Shown: positions 1 to 11,583, counted from the stretch's first letter. The stretch is 64,000 nucleotides of DNA from Rosa chinensis (GCF_002994745.2 NC_037094.1:8478001-8542000), one strand, 5' to 3'. A program made the numbers and translations. The notes: generated by a model not told the origin, from the sequence alone.

Positions 1-600
1 TGAAACAATGACTTAGGCAAACAACCGACTTGACTGACTCCTTTATAGTTGAGATTGAAGAAAATTGTATTAATTTTTTGGAGAGTAAGACAGAGAAAGT
101 GCCACAATTGCTGAAAATCTAAAATGGGTTTGCTTTGCTCACTGTAATGTCAGCTGTCTCTTTCAATTGAAAATGGGTTTGATATTATGATAACTGGTAT
201 TGTATGGCAGTATGGTTAAATTGAAAATGAGTTTGTTGGTTTGATACATCGGTATGGAAGTATGTTTCAATTTAAAATGGATTTGTTGGTCTGATATTAT
301 CATAGGGCTTAAGCTATAGGAAGGAAAGAAACTATGAAAGGGTTTGGAATCCCAATCCGAGATGAATTTGAATTTGTAATCCCTCTAACAGGTTTATCTT
401 TTGCAAGTTGTTATTCTGTGCCTAAATTCCATGCCTTTTGCAGGTTGTAGGTTGCAGGTTTATCCTTCTAGGACTAAAAAAATAAAAATAAAAGAAGCAA
501 AAGAGAGCTGCATTGGTTAAGCTTCAAGAAGATCTCTTGGTGAGTAGGGAACCCCATAATTTTTTTCTTGCCTAGCGCCCTAGAAATCTCAGGGCCGGCT
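1..600. other. Intergenic, degenerate short tandem repeat
   Basis: No gene recognised. Bases about 165-305 hold two to three loose copies of a roughly 56-base unit that begins TTGAAAATGGGTTTG and runs through GTATGG-rich sequence. The rest is AT-rich and without a long open frame. Confidence 0.4.
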
Positions 601-606
601 CTACAT

Positions 607-935
607 CCGATTGACCTTCTCTGATAATATTCACCAGCTTTCTGATGAGATGACTATTGAGATCAATATATTCCAATGCTCATAGCTTGTTCAAGTCGAT
701 CAACGACCAACATGTCATATTATGATTCCCACCCAAAAAGAGAAAAATACAATCACTTCAATCTTCAAAATTAATCACATAACATTTGGATTTGTTCATT
801 TGACTCAAAAAAGAAGAAGCACATATATAGAAAATGTTCCAGCATCCTTATCATACCAATCAGGGCTGAATTCTACTTGAAAAAGTAATATGTTCTTTCC
901 GACAACAAGGGTCATTGCTTCACTTGCATAAATCC
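607..935. repeat. Dispersed duplicate, copy 1 (pair at 11066-11385)
   Basis: This stretch matches 11066-11385 in the same orientation over about 320 bases, with scattered substitutions and small indels. Both carry the blocks ATATTCACCAGCTTTCTGAT, CACCCAAAAAGAGAAAAATA and ACAACAAGGGTCATTGCTTC. Read on the minus strand, the 840-930 part has a short open stretch (ASEAMTLVVGKN, then EFSPDWYDKDAGTF), so it may be an exon of an old gene or of an uncharacterised mobile element. I do not recognise the protein. Confidence 0.6.
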
Positions 936-1680
936 TTTGGTTAGTGTTTAAGAATTAAGATCTCATGAGTGGATGAACATTCATGAAAAAGCCATCAAAA
1001 AGATATGAAATTAGAATTACCCTTGAGAACAATATGTTTAGTTATTGAGCTTTTTTTCAGGTAGAAAGCGCTAGCACATGATATTCAGCTGGTTTCTTTC
1101 TTCACCCAAAAATACTATTACAACAACTAGTATAGTCTAGTACTATGAACTGCTTGCAGCTGATGCATAATTGTATTACATCTTAATTCGTGAAAACGGA
1201 GCTCGTAAAGTTTTGTATTCTAAAGTCTCCCAACAACGTTCGACATTGGAAGGCAGGAGCTGGAAATGTCCGGCATTTGAAGATCCATACCTAGTCTTTA
1301 GGCTTCTGTCTATCTGAAACAAGTAGTCCGGCCTAATCCCCGGAGAAATCCACGGGTCAACCCATATCGAGTGCACTTGTTTAACTGATATCTCCCCACT
1401 CTCTACTTCATACTCTGGAAACATCAACATCCTCACAGAAGTACATCTCTATGACTCTTTATCACTTTTTCTTCTCTCAAAGTTCATGAACAAAAAGCTG
1501 CCAATGCGGTCTTCATATGATGAGTTAAACAGACTAATTAATTCTCCAACTGAACTCATCACAAATGGGATTGAAATAGTCCTTCGGAAATGAAGTGTAC
1601 TGTTCGTCTTTAACTCCGATGTGAAAAAACTCGAACCTAGGGTTTTTCTAGTGGCTACGCTACAACGTCGTTCTCCATCC
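936..1680. other. Unassigned, two short minus-strand open frames
   Basis: Minus-strand open frames at 1176-1436 (86 codons) and 1449-1682 (77 codons) lie end to end in front of the LINE. Neither shows a motif I recognise and neither has a clear promoter. They could be a decayed gene or chance frames; part of this stretch may also be the 5' leader of the LINE that starts its first ORF at 1681. Confidence 0.25.
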
Positions 1681-2618
1681 ATGGGTGACCAGTAGGCGAT
1701 CTGCCCATGGAGTTTTCTAGATCCCCTCTCTGATACTCGACACTCATCATCAACATCTGCGCCAAAGGTTCAGAAGCCCAGGAATTTTGCCTCGATCCTT
1801 GCCAGAGTCGTAGAGCCTAATGTTTCACTTAGCCAATTGCCAGCGCCGACCATTCGAGGCGATACCGTGTATGTCAAGATCAATGAGCAAATCTACCAAG
1901 AGTAGATTAAAGCATGTCGCACTAATCTCATCGGACGATTACTTCTCCGGAAAGGCGCAACTCCAATGAAAACAGAGTCCCTTAAAGTTTCTCTAAACTC
2001 TTTATGGCGGCTTGTCCCTATAGGCAAGGGTTATTATGATCTCCATTTTGGTTATGAAGCTGATATGCGCAAGGTTTGGGGGGGGGGGGGGGGGGGAGGG
2101 GTACTTGCACTCTTAAGTCAGGACTGTTTCGATTGTTGCAATGGCAACCAGACTTCAAACCTGGAGAAGTTCATCCTCAAACACATGCTCAATTATGGGT
2201 CCGAATTTCTGGCCTCAGTCAAGAGTATTGGCATCAGCAACATATCATGGAAATCGCTAGCGGTGTTGGTACACCATTACAGCTTGATGCGGCAACTAAA
2301 GAGCAGAGATTTGGATATTATGCTCGAGTTCTAGTGGATGTTAATCTCCTAGGTACACTTCCCACCTCGATCATGGTGGAAAGAGAGAATCTTTGCTTTC
2401 CAGTTGGGATTGAGTATGAGAATCTCCCACCTCTATGTACTCATTACGGTCTTATAGGGCATGAAATGAAGAATTGTAGACAATTGAAGTCCAAAGAGGT
2501 AAGGGCCAAGCAAACGAAGTTCCACCAAGAATATAGAGTCAAAAATAAGTTGCATGTTGACAATGATGGTGTTGCTGCTAACAAGGATCAGACTATCAAT
2601 GATGTTGTAAGAGAGGGA

Positions 2619-2699
2619 GTGAACAGGGTGGAAGAGCCACCCATTGTGAGCAGGGTGTAAAAGTCACCCGTTTTGAATAGGGTGGAGGAGTCACCCATT
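2619..2699 (+). repeat. 27-base tandem repeat, three units, in LINE ORF1
   Basis: Units start at 2619, 2646 and 2673 and each is 27 bases, so the repeat keeps frame and encodes nine residues per unit. Units differ by a few substitutions, and the second contains the stop that ends the upstream open frame. Confidence 0.8.
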
Positions 2700-2943
2700 A
2701 TGGAGCAATTAGTGACCAGTGAAGCTATTAACCTAGACAAACAGGTTGTTCAGATTGATCAAAATGAAGCTGCTAATATTGCCTCCCCAAGTAGGCATAA
2801 TGAGAGTCCTGGTAGAAACAAAGGAATTGGGAATAAAGAAGCTGTAATGATAGAACAAGTTGGTCACTTAGTGACAGACGCCAATGGTGACTCGAAATAT
2901 GAGGGTCATGACTCCTCTGATAGTGGTTCTTATGTTAGTAACT

Positions 2944-3899
2944 ACATTAAATTAAACATCTTTTACACAAAATTTGGGTTAGGGACACAACCCTAACCCC
3001 TAACAAGAAAATTACTCACAACTCATAATTATGAACATCAAAGATACCAAATTCAAAGAGAAAAGAAAAGAGAAGTGTAGGAGAAAACAAGGATAGCCAC
3101 AATTAGCTAGAAAGCCAACATGACTACTCTTGAATTATAACTCCCACAATTACCCAAATCTTGAATCTTGTAGAGTCTCCCCTTTGATGAATCCTTGAAG
3201 CTTTGGGTGGTACATCCTTCAATTCTCTAAAATAAAACTAACAAAAATATGAAAAAGGGAGGAGGAGGAGAGCAGCCCAAAGGGCTGCCCTGTTTTTGTG
3301 TTGAGCGGCATTGTAGGTCTCCAGGTTCTCTCTGTAGAGAATGAATTGATGATTATATATGGCGACTGCTGCACATGAGAGAGATAGGGAATGATGTTGG
3401 GCCGTGCGTGTGGCTGTGGGCTTCATGGTCGAGAGAGAAAGAGTGATAGGCCGGCTATTGTGAGAGCCCAAAAGGAATGGATCACGTCTCCGTCTCATGG
3501 ACCACTAGCATTCATTTAATTAAACATTGGTTTAATTAAGAAATCAGCTGCATGCCATGTGTCAAGGCTGTATTGGCACCCAACCAATTAAAACAAAGCA
3601 TGCATGTCCACGTTTTCTTCAATTAACCTAAGGTTAGGTTAATTAAGCCAATGCAATTCTACCACTATTTTCATTATCGTCTTTTCATTTCTTCCTTGAC
3701 GTTGACCACGTTGAGAATTTTTTATTTTGTCGAAAACTCTAATTTGCTCTGCTTTTACACTAATTTTTCTCGGTTTCCGCAATTCCGCTTATTTCCTACA
3801 AAATAAATAAAAATGGATTAGTTACGTAATAATTGACATGAGGATTAGCTTAATTCTAGTATTTTAGATATAATTACACGTATATAAATGCGTGTAGTC
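2944..3899 (-). mobile_element. ~0.95 kb insertion in LINE ORF1, probable solo LTR
   Basis: The two halves of LINE ORF1 are separated by about 956 bases that code for nothing recognisable. The sequence AGTAACT stands at both edges (2937-2943 and 3900-3906), as expected of a target duplication. On the minus strand the block starts TGACTACACGC and has AT-rich leader-like sequence (GGAAATAAGCGGAATTGCGG at about 3777-3796), a look common in LTRs, but the other edge has no clean CA end. A solo LTR on the minus strand is the best guess; a non-autonomous DNA element is the alternative. Confidence 0.5.
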
Positions 3900-4203
3900 A
3901 GTAACTCTCCTTCTCGCACTTGGAGTGCCATTTTTTAGGAGGAGCATGATGGAATGGTAAAAACAGTAGAACCAGCTAGTGCTCCTCCTAGTTTTGGTCC
4001 ACCCGGCCCCCTGGGTTTGGCCCTTCAGATTCTCGTGCTGCTTTAGAATTGGATGTTGTTACGAGGTTTGTAAATGGAGAAGATATTCCAGTACTTACAA
4101 AATCCCAACAGAAGTTGGAAAAGAAAAGAGGAAAGAAGATTACCAATACTCCAACTGTACGCATCAACCCATCTAGGGATCGCAATAAGCCAAAGCGATT
4201 CCA

Positions 4204-7200
4204 ATGAAGGTACTCTATTGGAACATTAGAGGTATTGCTAACATGGATTCTCGCTCTGAGTTATCAGCTATTTGTTGTCAGCATTGTCCAGACTTGGTTT
4301 GTCTCTCTGAGCCGATGGTTTCTTTTGACTCTGTGCCAGCCTCTTTTTGGGCTTCACTAAATCTTTAACTACTTTCTTTGAACAACAGAGGTTATCTCCT
4401 TCCTAATATTTGGCTTCTTGTTTCTTTAAGTTTTTACGATATCTCCTTTGTTTCTATTTCAGATCAATAAATTACTATTCAGTTTACAGTATAGGGGACT
4501 CTCACTCAGGTTACATTTATCTATGCTCCCACCACAATTGCCAAGCGTAGGACGCTGTGGTGTGAATTGTTAACTCTCCGGCAGAGTGCCACTGTCCCTT
4601 GGATGGTCATTGGAGATTTCAATGCAATCTTAGGGGCTCATGAAGCTATGGGAGGGGGCATCCCAAATCGTTCTTCTTGTGAGGATTTTCGGAGTACCAC
4701 TACTCTTTGCAACTTTACGCACTTGGATACTTCTGGGGCTTTCTATACATGGTCTAAAGGGAGGGGTCAACATCATTTGGAGCGATGATTTGACCGTTCT
4801 TTATGTGATGACCGGTGGTTTGTTGCATGGCCAATGTCTAGATGCTTGGCTCTTCCACTTGTAGTCTCTTATCACAACAGCCTTCTTTTCTTGGCAAGTA
4901 AGTCTCTGCTAAGTGGTCCAAAGCCGTTTCGCTTCCAATCTATGTGGCTTCTCCATTCCTCTTTTAAGGAACTAGTAGCCAGTTCTTGGTCCACTACAAT
5001 GTCAGTAGGGTGCCCGATGTATGTTACTCTGCAGAAACTGAGGGCCTTGAAGGCTTGTCTAAAAAATTGGAACACCACAGTATTTGGGAATGTCCATCAA
5101 AACCTTGACACAACTCGTGCTAATCTGACTGCCATTCAACAAGAAATTGCTTCAAATGGAGCTTCTGATATTAATTTTGAGGCGAAAGTAAATGCTAAAG
5201 CTGTTGTGCTTGAGGCTACTAGTCGTTCTGAGGCTTTTTGGAGAGATTGAGCTAGAGTTCGATGGCTTAAGGAAGGTGACAAATGCTCATCTTTATTCCA
5301 TGCATATGCTCGGAATAAATGTTCTCGAGCTATAATTCATAGTTTACAAGATGGGGCTACTTTACTCTCATCCTTGTAGAGCATTGCTGGTCATATTGTT
5401 AATTTCTGTATGAATCTATGTGGCCCAGGGGCTGCCCCTATTGGTGTGGCTGATTTCTGCAGAGTTATTCCTAATATGGTATCTGTTGATGAGAACTCCA
5501 GTTTGGTTTTTGTCCCTTCTTCAGATGAGATTTGTAGTGCGGTATTTTCTATGGATCCTACTAGTTCTCCCAGTCCTGATGGATTTTTAGGTTCTTTTTA
5601 TCAAAATTGTTGGGATATTGTTGGTAAGGATATTATTGCTTTTATTTAGTTCTTCTTTCAGCAAAACTGGTTATATCCTAAGGCCAACTCCAATTTCATT
5701 GTGTTGATTCCAAAGATTGAAGGGGCTAATAAGATCTCCCAATTTCGGCCCATTGCACTCGCCAATTTCCTATTTAAAATTATACCGAAGATCATGGCAG
5801 ATAGATTGAGTCCTATTGCTTCTAGGATAATTTCTCATCAGCAGACAACTGTCCTTAGAGGGCGCAGAATAGCTTATTGCATTGGGCTTGTTTTAGAAGG
5901 ATTTAATTTACTGGATCGAAAAATAGCTGGCGGCAATGTGAGCATTAAAGTTGATATTGCTAAAGCTTTTGATACATTGAATTGGCAATTTTTATTTCAT
6001 GTCATGGCTCGATTCGAGTTCTCTGCAAGATTTATGGACTTGGTTAGCACTATTCTACATTCTGCTAGGTTGTTTGTTTTGTTGAATGGGTCTCCTCATG
6101 GATTCTTTTCTTGTGCTCGTGGTGTGAGGCAAGGAGACCCTCTCTCCCCTCTTCTATTTTGTTTGGCGGAAGAAGCTTTAAGTCGGGGACTTTCATCTAT
6201 ATTTTCTACTCGGCGGGTGAAGTCTATTTCCTTGCCATGGGGTTGTACACTAACACATATGCTTTATGCTGATGATGATTTATTTATTTTTTGTCGTGGT
6301 GATAACTCGTCTCTCAAGAACCTTCAACTCTTCCTTGATAAGTATGGTGCTGCTTCAGGTCAATTGGTAAACAAAGAAAAAAGTACTTTTTTTTTTTGGA
6401 CTTCCTACTCTCATCGGCGTAGCCACGTACAACGTGTTTTGGGCTTCAAATTAGGGGTTGTGCCCTCCACTTACTTAGGAGTACCAATTTTTAAAGGAAA
6501 GCCAAGACGTGCTCATCTTCAATGTATTGCTGATAAAGCAAAGTCTCGTTTGGCAGGTTGGCAGGGCGAATGCAGCTAGTTCATGATGTTTTTCAGAGCT
6601 TATTACTTCATAGCTTCTCTGTTTATCTGTGGCCTTCTTCATTACTAAAGCATTTGTCTGCTTGTGCCAGAAACTTTATATGGTCGGGAGACTTAGCCAC
6701 TAAGAAAATTGTAACGGTTTCCTGGCAACAAGTTTGTGCTCCAAAGATAGAGGGTGGTCTTGGGTTGTGAAGTCTGCAGTCCTTTAACAAAGAGCTTAGG
6801 TTGGAGCACTATCACATCTGCATCGCTATGGGGATCTTTTGCTTGTCAGCTGTTCTTTATTTGTCATCAGATGCGGTATAGTTACTGGGCCTCTTCCATC
6901 TGGCATGGACTTAAAATTGCTCTTCCTCTAATTTTTCAACATTCTAGATGGTTAATTGGAGATGGAAAGTCAGTTATGTTTTGGTCAGATAAGTGGGTCG
7001 ATATTCCTATTATTGATAAGCTTCAGGCTCATAATTTCCCGGTTCCTTTAAAGACTAAGGTTGAGTTGTTTATTTCTAATCAACAATGGGTTTTGCCACA
7101 TGGATTTTCAAATATTTTTCCTGGTTTGGCTGCTGACATTACCAACCTTCCTCTTCCATATGAACCGGAGAAGGATATTTTAATTTGGGAAAAATCAAGC

Positions 7201-8326
7201 TCAGGTACTCTCTTTTTCTAAGGGATATAATGTGGTTCGCCGATGTTTTGCTTCAGTTGCCGAATTCATTACTATATGGAGACACTTTATTCCTCCTTGC
7301 TATGCCATGCTTGCCCGCGCGTCTTTTCCATAATAGAATTCCTACCGATGAGCAACCTCAAAAAAGAGGCATCCCTACAGTTTCAGTCTGTCAACTTTGC
7401 TCTTTCAGGTTTGTTGAAGACTCCACCCACTTGTTTGTTTCTTGTTCCTTTGCTCAACAGGTATGGCAATGGTTGGCATGTTGCTTTGGTTACTCTTTGC
7501 CATCTCACGGTACAATTGTTGATTTATGGAATACAATCAAGGGTAAAACATTCTCACCTCAATTGAAGAATCTTTGGATAGCCGGCTGTCTTTATGCACT
7601 CATGGCAATTTGGAAACGCGTAACAAGCTTTGCTTTGACAATAAAATTCCTTCTTTATTACGTGTTTTTCGCTCCATTAGAGCAAGGCTTCACTTTATCG
7701 TACCCCATACACCAGGACACACAGTTGGTTTGGTGGATTCTCAGTTGCTTGTGGGTTTGGGTATTCAACCGATTTCACGAAGACAAGTAGCTCCTCGCTT
7801 GATTTTTTGGCATCCACTAATTACTCCATGGATCAAACTCAACACGGATGGCTTAGCTAAGGGTAACCCTGGACCAGCTGTATGTGGTGGAGTTTTTAGG
7901 GATGAGAATGGTTGTTATCTTGGTGGTTTTTGTCAAGGACTTGGTCATCAGACAGCTTTTTTCTCTGAACTAATGGGTGTCATTATTGGAATTGAATTCG
8001 CTTTTCAATTTGGATGGAATAACATATGGCTTGAAAGTGACTCCACTAATGTTCTTGCTTGCATTGTCTCTTCTTCATTTGTCCCTCCTTGGCCTCTACA
8101 GATTGCTTGGTCGACTTGTTTAGCACGTATCCGTTCGTTGACCTTTCATTGCTCTCATGTGCTCCGTGAAGGGAATACAGTTGCTGATAGGTTGACAAAC
8201 ATGAGTTTGGCATCAACTGCATTAGTTTGGTACTCAACCGCACCATCTACTCTGTCTCCTTTCTTGCTTGGTACTCAACCGCACCATCATATGAGAGCAT
8301 TCCTTATTAGTGTAATGCTTGATTAG
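4204..8326 (+). pseudogene. LINE ORF2: endonuclease, reverse transcriptase, RNase H (broken)
   Basis: The replication protein of the LINE. The ATG at 4204 overlaps the ORF1 stop. Visible domains: an EEP endonuclease start (MKVLYWNIRGI) and VIGDFNAILG at about 4606-4635; reverse transcriptase with FRPIALANFLFKI (about 5743), KVDIAKAFDTLNW (about 5949), RQGDPLSPLLFC (about 6127) and the catalytic YADD at about 6268; a zf-RVT segment at about 7320-7400; and RNase H from about 7834 (NTDGLAKGNPGPA, then ESDS and REGNTVAD). In-frame stops (for example near 4364, 4786, 5248, 5378, 5647, 6577 and 6769) and frame changes show that it is dead. The RNase H end is the best-preserved part. Confidence 0.85.
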
Positions 8327-8440
8327 AGTTGTGGTTTATTTGCTTCTCTGGTTTTTTGGGGTAAGGTTTATGTCCCACCCCCCCCCCCCTCTTTTTTGTA
8401 TTTTTCCTTTTCTTTTTTTTTATTAATAAAATATGAATAA

Positions 8441-9689
8441 GAGGACGAGCGGTGGGTTTCCAAAGTGTGGCAGACCCTTCTCCGTTGGGATTGAGAGTGG
8501 GACTTACTCTCTACATTGTCGGCTTCCGAAGAACTAATATCGCATAATCCCTTATTTGATTTAAAAAAAAATTAAAAAAAACTCCGATGAGGCTATCGTC
8601 CTCATATGTGAAAACCGTGGCCAAAGAACCACTTGAACGCATGAGTAAGTATTGAACACATACATAGCTTGCCATGCTTCCGAAGTTCCGATAAAGCATG
8701 GTTGTAAAGCAACAACCGAATGGTATTTATTATGTTATTAAGTGCACATCTCCCATCCTTGAGGTAACAATCTTAACGATGAACCGCCAAATGTGGAAAT
8801 CGACATGGCCGGAATGGAAATGTCAACAACGTTTCAAGTAGCTCAAAAGCGAAATGGATCTCGATCCCATCCTTGGACTGATGCCTCAAAGTCAGACCAA
8901 TCTAACATGTACACGTAATCGTGGTCATATAATTTGCTACTTACAGAGTGTGGAAGTGATAGCTAGGGCTGGTGACCAATGCAGTAGAATGAATTTTGAT
9001 CATCATTAGTGCGCAAGACATGGCGTATCAAAGGGTCAGCAAACAGTCCTGTAAGAGCATAATGAAATGCTTCTCCCGAAACGGTAGCCATATCCCGCAG
9101 CCGATGGAGGAACCATTGGACATTGCCGATGCCGCGGTGAGGAAGTACGTGCTCGGACATATCCATTCTCGCAAACATAGTCCTACAATAAAATCGTGTA
9201 TAACATGAATAAGGAAATATTGAATAGTCACTCTAAAACAAGTCATTATCTACAAATCATTTCTGCTCAGTAAAAACCCAGTAAAAATCATATAAAACTG
9301 GCAAAGCAACATATACAGTAAAATGACCATAATTACTGAAAATTGAAAAAACACCCGTGGTTTATTGACCACACACACACACATATCCATATACGATTGA
9401 TTGAAATGTTTCATATTCGTGTTTGTACGTGTCAAGCAGTGTTCAACTGCTATAACTTTTACTTGCATGGTGTTTATTATCGTTGTGGAGTAGTGAGATT
9501 CCAAGTTTGAATCTCATTTTGATTGCAAAATCGAACAAGGATAAAATATGTTCACGTCACATTGTTAAGTAAGAAAAACGATAAAAAGCCACAAATTAGT
9601 AAAGGAAACATTGCATGCGGTCCTGCATGCACATGCGCTAGCTTATCCGTAGATACGTATAGAGACATGGAAGAGATGAAGGTCTGACA
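8441..9689. other. Unassigned, possible decayed coding remnant
   Basis: No intact gene. On the minus strand about 8730-9178 has coding-like stretches in more than one frame: a 71-codon frame at 8963-9178 that includes PHRGIGNVQWFLHRLRDM, then DYVYMLDWSDFEASVQGWDR near 8920 followed by stops. This looks like a gene fragment that has lost its frame, but I do not recognise the family. A short CA repeat sits near 9370. Confidence 0.3.
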
Positions 9690-9850
9690 TGAAAGATAAG
9701 AGCCAGTCAGACAAGCCAAGGACGACCTGCCTAAGAGAGCTCCCCAAACAAATTTGAAACCCTAGCTAGCTACAGCTAACTAGAAACCAAGCTGTGGAGG
9801 ATTAGTTTAGGCAAGTCATCCTTGGCTACCAAACATGGCTCTCTTTACCT
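9690..9850 (-). ncRNA. MIR169: miR169 precursor hairpin
   Basis: A microRNA gene on the minus strand. The 21 bases at 9808-9828 read in reverse complement give TAG followed by CCAAGGATGACTTGCCTA, which matches the conserved plant miR169 (UAGCCAAGGAUGACUUGCCU...). The opposite arm at about 9713-9735 pairs with it almost throughout, through AGCCAAGGACGACCTGCCTA on the plus strand, leaving a few mismatches or wobble pairs. The pairing extends into flanks (AGAGCCA occurs in both arms when aligned) and the loop is about 70 bases. The mature sequence lies in the 5' arm, as usual for this family. miR169 guides cleavage of NF-YA (HAP2) transcription factor mRNAs, linked to drought and nutrient responses. 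Which of the many miR169 loci this is cannot be told here. Confidence 0.87.
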
Positions 9851-9860
9851 TCATACTAGA

Positions 9861-10107
9861 CCTCTCCTCCTCTAGATTGATCAGTTGCTTATGCTCCTTG
9901 TTACCAATTACCCCTCTATATATATATATATAGCCATTGAAAGTGAGTAGTACTGGGTTGATTTAGAGCTAGATTCAGATTTTAATGGTCGCATGCATAT
10001 ATTCCTTGCTAGCAACAATCAGCCAACCAGGGCAGTCCATTTTTTATCCATTAAGCTAGACTTGGCATGGAATGGTACTTCATGTTGTGTGTGTGTGTCT
10101 ATATATA

Positions 10108-10149
<42 letters not shown>

Positions 10150-10336
10150 GCGCGCGCGCATCGATCGGGTCAAAAAAGATGCAAAAGCTAAGCAAGCAGC
10201 ATATAGATTACTAGTGCAGATATGTAGCATAATTTTGTGGTCAAGCAACTTGCTACATATCATGAATCTGTTCATTTGACGGCATAAACCATGGAGGCAG
10301 AGAGAAAAGTTCATTTATATACACACACACACGTAC
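9861..10336. repeat. Microsatellite-rich stretch
   Basis: Holds a TA run at about 9915-9932, a GT run at about 10086-10098, A/TA runs at 10108-10142 followed by alternating CA and CG to about 10160, and a CA run at 10320-10332. No gene is seen. The stretch lies upstream of the miR169 hairpin with respect to its strand, so it may include that gene's promoter. Confidence 0.6.
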
Positions 10337-10706
10337 ATTACATCTATATACATGTTTTTACACACACACACACGATCACAGACATTTCAACAATCTAAAC
10401 TCCTTTTGAAATGTATATATAATTTTGCAAGAAGTTAATTGCCGTAGACATCAATGGGTTGTATGAACATTAACGAATGGTAATTAAATAGCTATACGAT
10501 TATCGATAAAATTAGAGAATTACATCTGTATACATGTTTTTACACACACACACACATGATCACAGACACTTCAACAATCTAAACTCCTTTTGAAATATAT
10601 ATATAATTTTGCAAGAAGTTAATTGCCGTGGACATCAATGGGTTGTATAAACATTAACGAAAACAATAGTACTTAAATGGCTATGCGATTTTAAAAAAAA
10701 ATTAGA
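10337..10706. repeat. 182-base tandem duplication
   Basis: Two adjacent copies start at 10337 and 10519 (ATTACATCTATATACATG and ATTACATCTGTATACATG). Each contains a CA run, ACAATCTAAACTCCTTTTGA and GCAAGAAGTTAATTGCCGT. The copies differ by few substitutions and one small indel (CAATAGTA in the second), so the duplication is fairly young. Confidence 0.9.
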
Positions 10707-11065
10707 GAAAGACCTAACCTGTGAATGTTTTTTGTACGTCTGACTACATGTATTTCGTGAAGATGCGTGCTCAAATAAAATCTCAATACTGAGTCGTTGC
10801 ATGTGATACATCAAACCCTTAAACAAAACCTACATCCCTTTTAGGCTTTTACACATCCATTTGTAACATTTGGTGTGGCAACTTCAAATGTAGTGTCATC
10901 GATGCAACCCAAACCAACTTCTCATTTCCTAGCTAGTTGACATTCTTGCTAAAATGAAAAGGTTACGAAAATGAAATTTCTTCCAGCTTGGTTCGCAATT
11001 GTGATCTTGGAATAAAGATAAGTGTTATGCATGGTTTGACTATACGTACAAGAGGTGAAATCTGA

Positions 11066-11385
11066 TTGACCTTCTGTTATAATATTCACCAGCTTTCTGA
11101 TGAGATCAATATATTCCAATGTTCATACCTTGTTCAAGTCGATCAACCAACATGTCATATTATTATTCCCACCCAAAAAGAGAAAAATACAATCACTTCA
11201 GTCTTCAAGGTTAATCACATAACATTTGGATTTGTTCGGTTTGACTCAAGATCGAAAAGACGAAGAAGCACATAGCAAATGTTCCAGCATCCTTATTATT
11301 CCAATCAGGGCTGAATTCTTAATCGAAAAAGTAATACATTCTCTCCGACAACAAGGGTCATTGCTTCACTTGCATAATTCAGCAA
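11066..11385. repeat. Dispersed duplicate, copy 2 (pair at 607-935)
   Basis: Direct repeat of 607-935, about 10.4 kb away. On the minus strand an open frame at 11305-11595 (96 codons) includes EDLENEIKQLLNYASEAMTLVVGEN, and its end matches the coding-like part of copy 1, so the repeat unit probably contains part of a protein exon. The family is not recognised. Copy 1 keeps the frame (EFSPDW...) where copy 2 shifts. Confidence 0.6.
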
Positions 11386-11583
11386 CTGCTTTATTTCGTT
11401 TTCAAGGTCCTCCTCCATTTCAATAATTCTACTCAGTGTGGCAGCACATGGATTTGTCAAATTGTGTATATGTGTGTGACTTGATCGATTTGAGATTCTT
11501 AATGGCAGGTCCCTATATGTATTTTGGTTTGAGATAACATGTCTAATCACTTTTGCTACCCTTCTAATCGGTTTGAGATATAA

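Larger units (their letters stand above)
1681..4207 (+). pseudogene. LINE ORF1 (DUF4283 / zinc knuckle), broken
   Basis: The first LINE protein, which coats the element RNA. From 1681 the frame reads through FASILARVVEPNVSLSQLP and GRLLLRKGATP (typical of DUF4283 plant LINE proteins), then a knuckle segment CTHYGLIGHEMKNC at about 2438-2479. Damage: an in-frame TAG four codons after the ATG, another near 1903, and a poly-G run at about 2078-2098 where the frame changes. Three 27-base units at 2619-2699 repeat a nine-residue motif (VNRVEEPPI-like), and the middle one has a TAA. The frame is interrupted at 2944 by a ~0.95 kb insertion and its C-terminal end (INPSRDRNKPKRFQ, stop) is found at about 4157-4207. 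Confidence 0.8.
1681..8440 (+). mobile_element. Degenerate L1-type LINE with an internal insertion
   Basis: A plant L1-clade non-LTR retrotransposon in plus orientation. The order seen is ORF1 (DUF4283-type RNA-binding domain and a CCHC knuckle), an ORF1/ORF2 junction with an ATGA overlap at 4204-4207, then endonuclease, reverse transcriptase, zf-RVT and a C-terminal RNase H domain, the standard order for plant L1 elements. Both ORFs carry stops and frameshifts, so it cannot move by itself. The 3' end is taken at about 8440, after a C- and T-rich tract and TTATTAATAAAATATGAATA. I could not fix the exact 5' end or a target duplication. A block at about 2944-3899 is foreign to it. Confidence 0.85.

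Noticed and set aside
575..602. hAT-like terminal word CAGGGCCGGCTCT
   Set aside because: Only one end is seen; no inverted partner or target duplication nearby.
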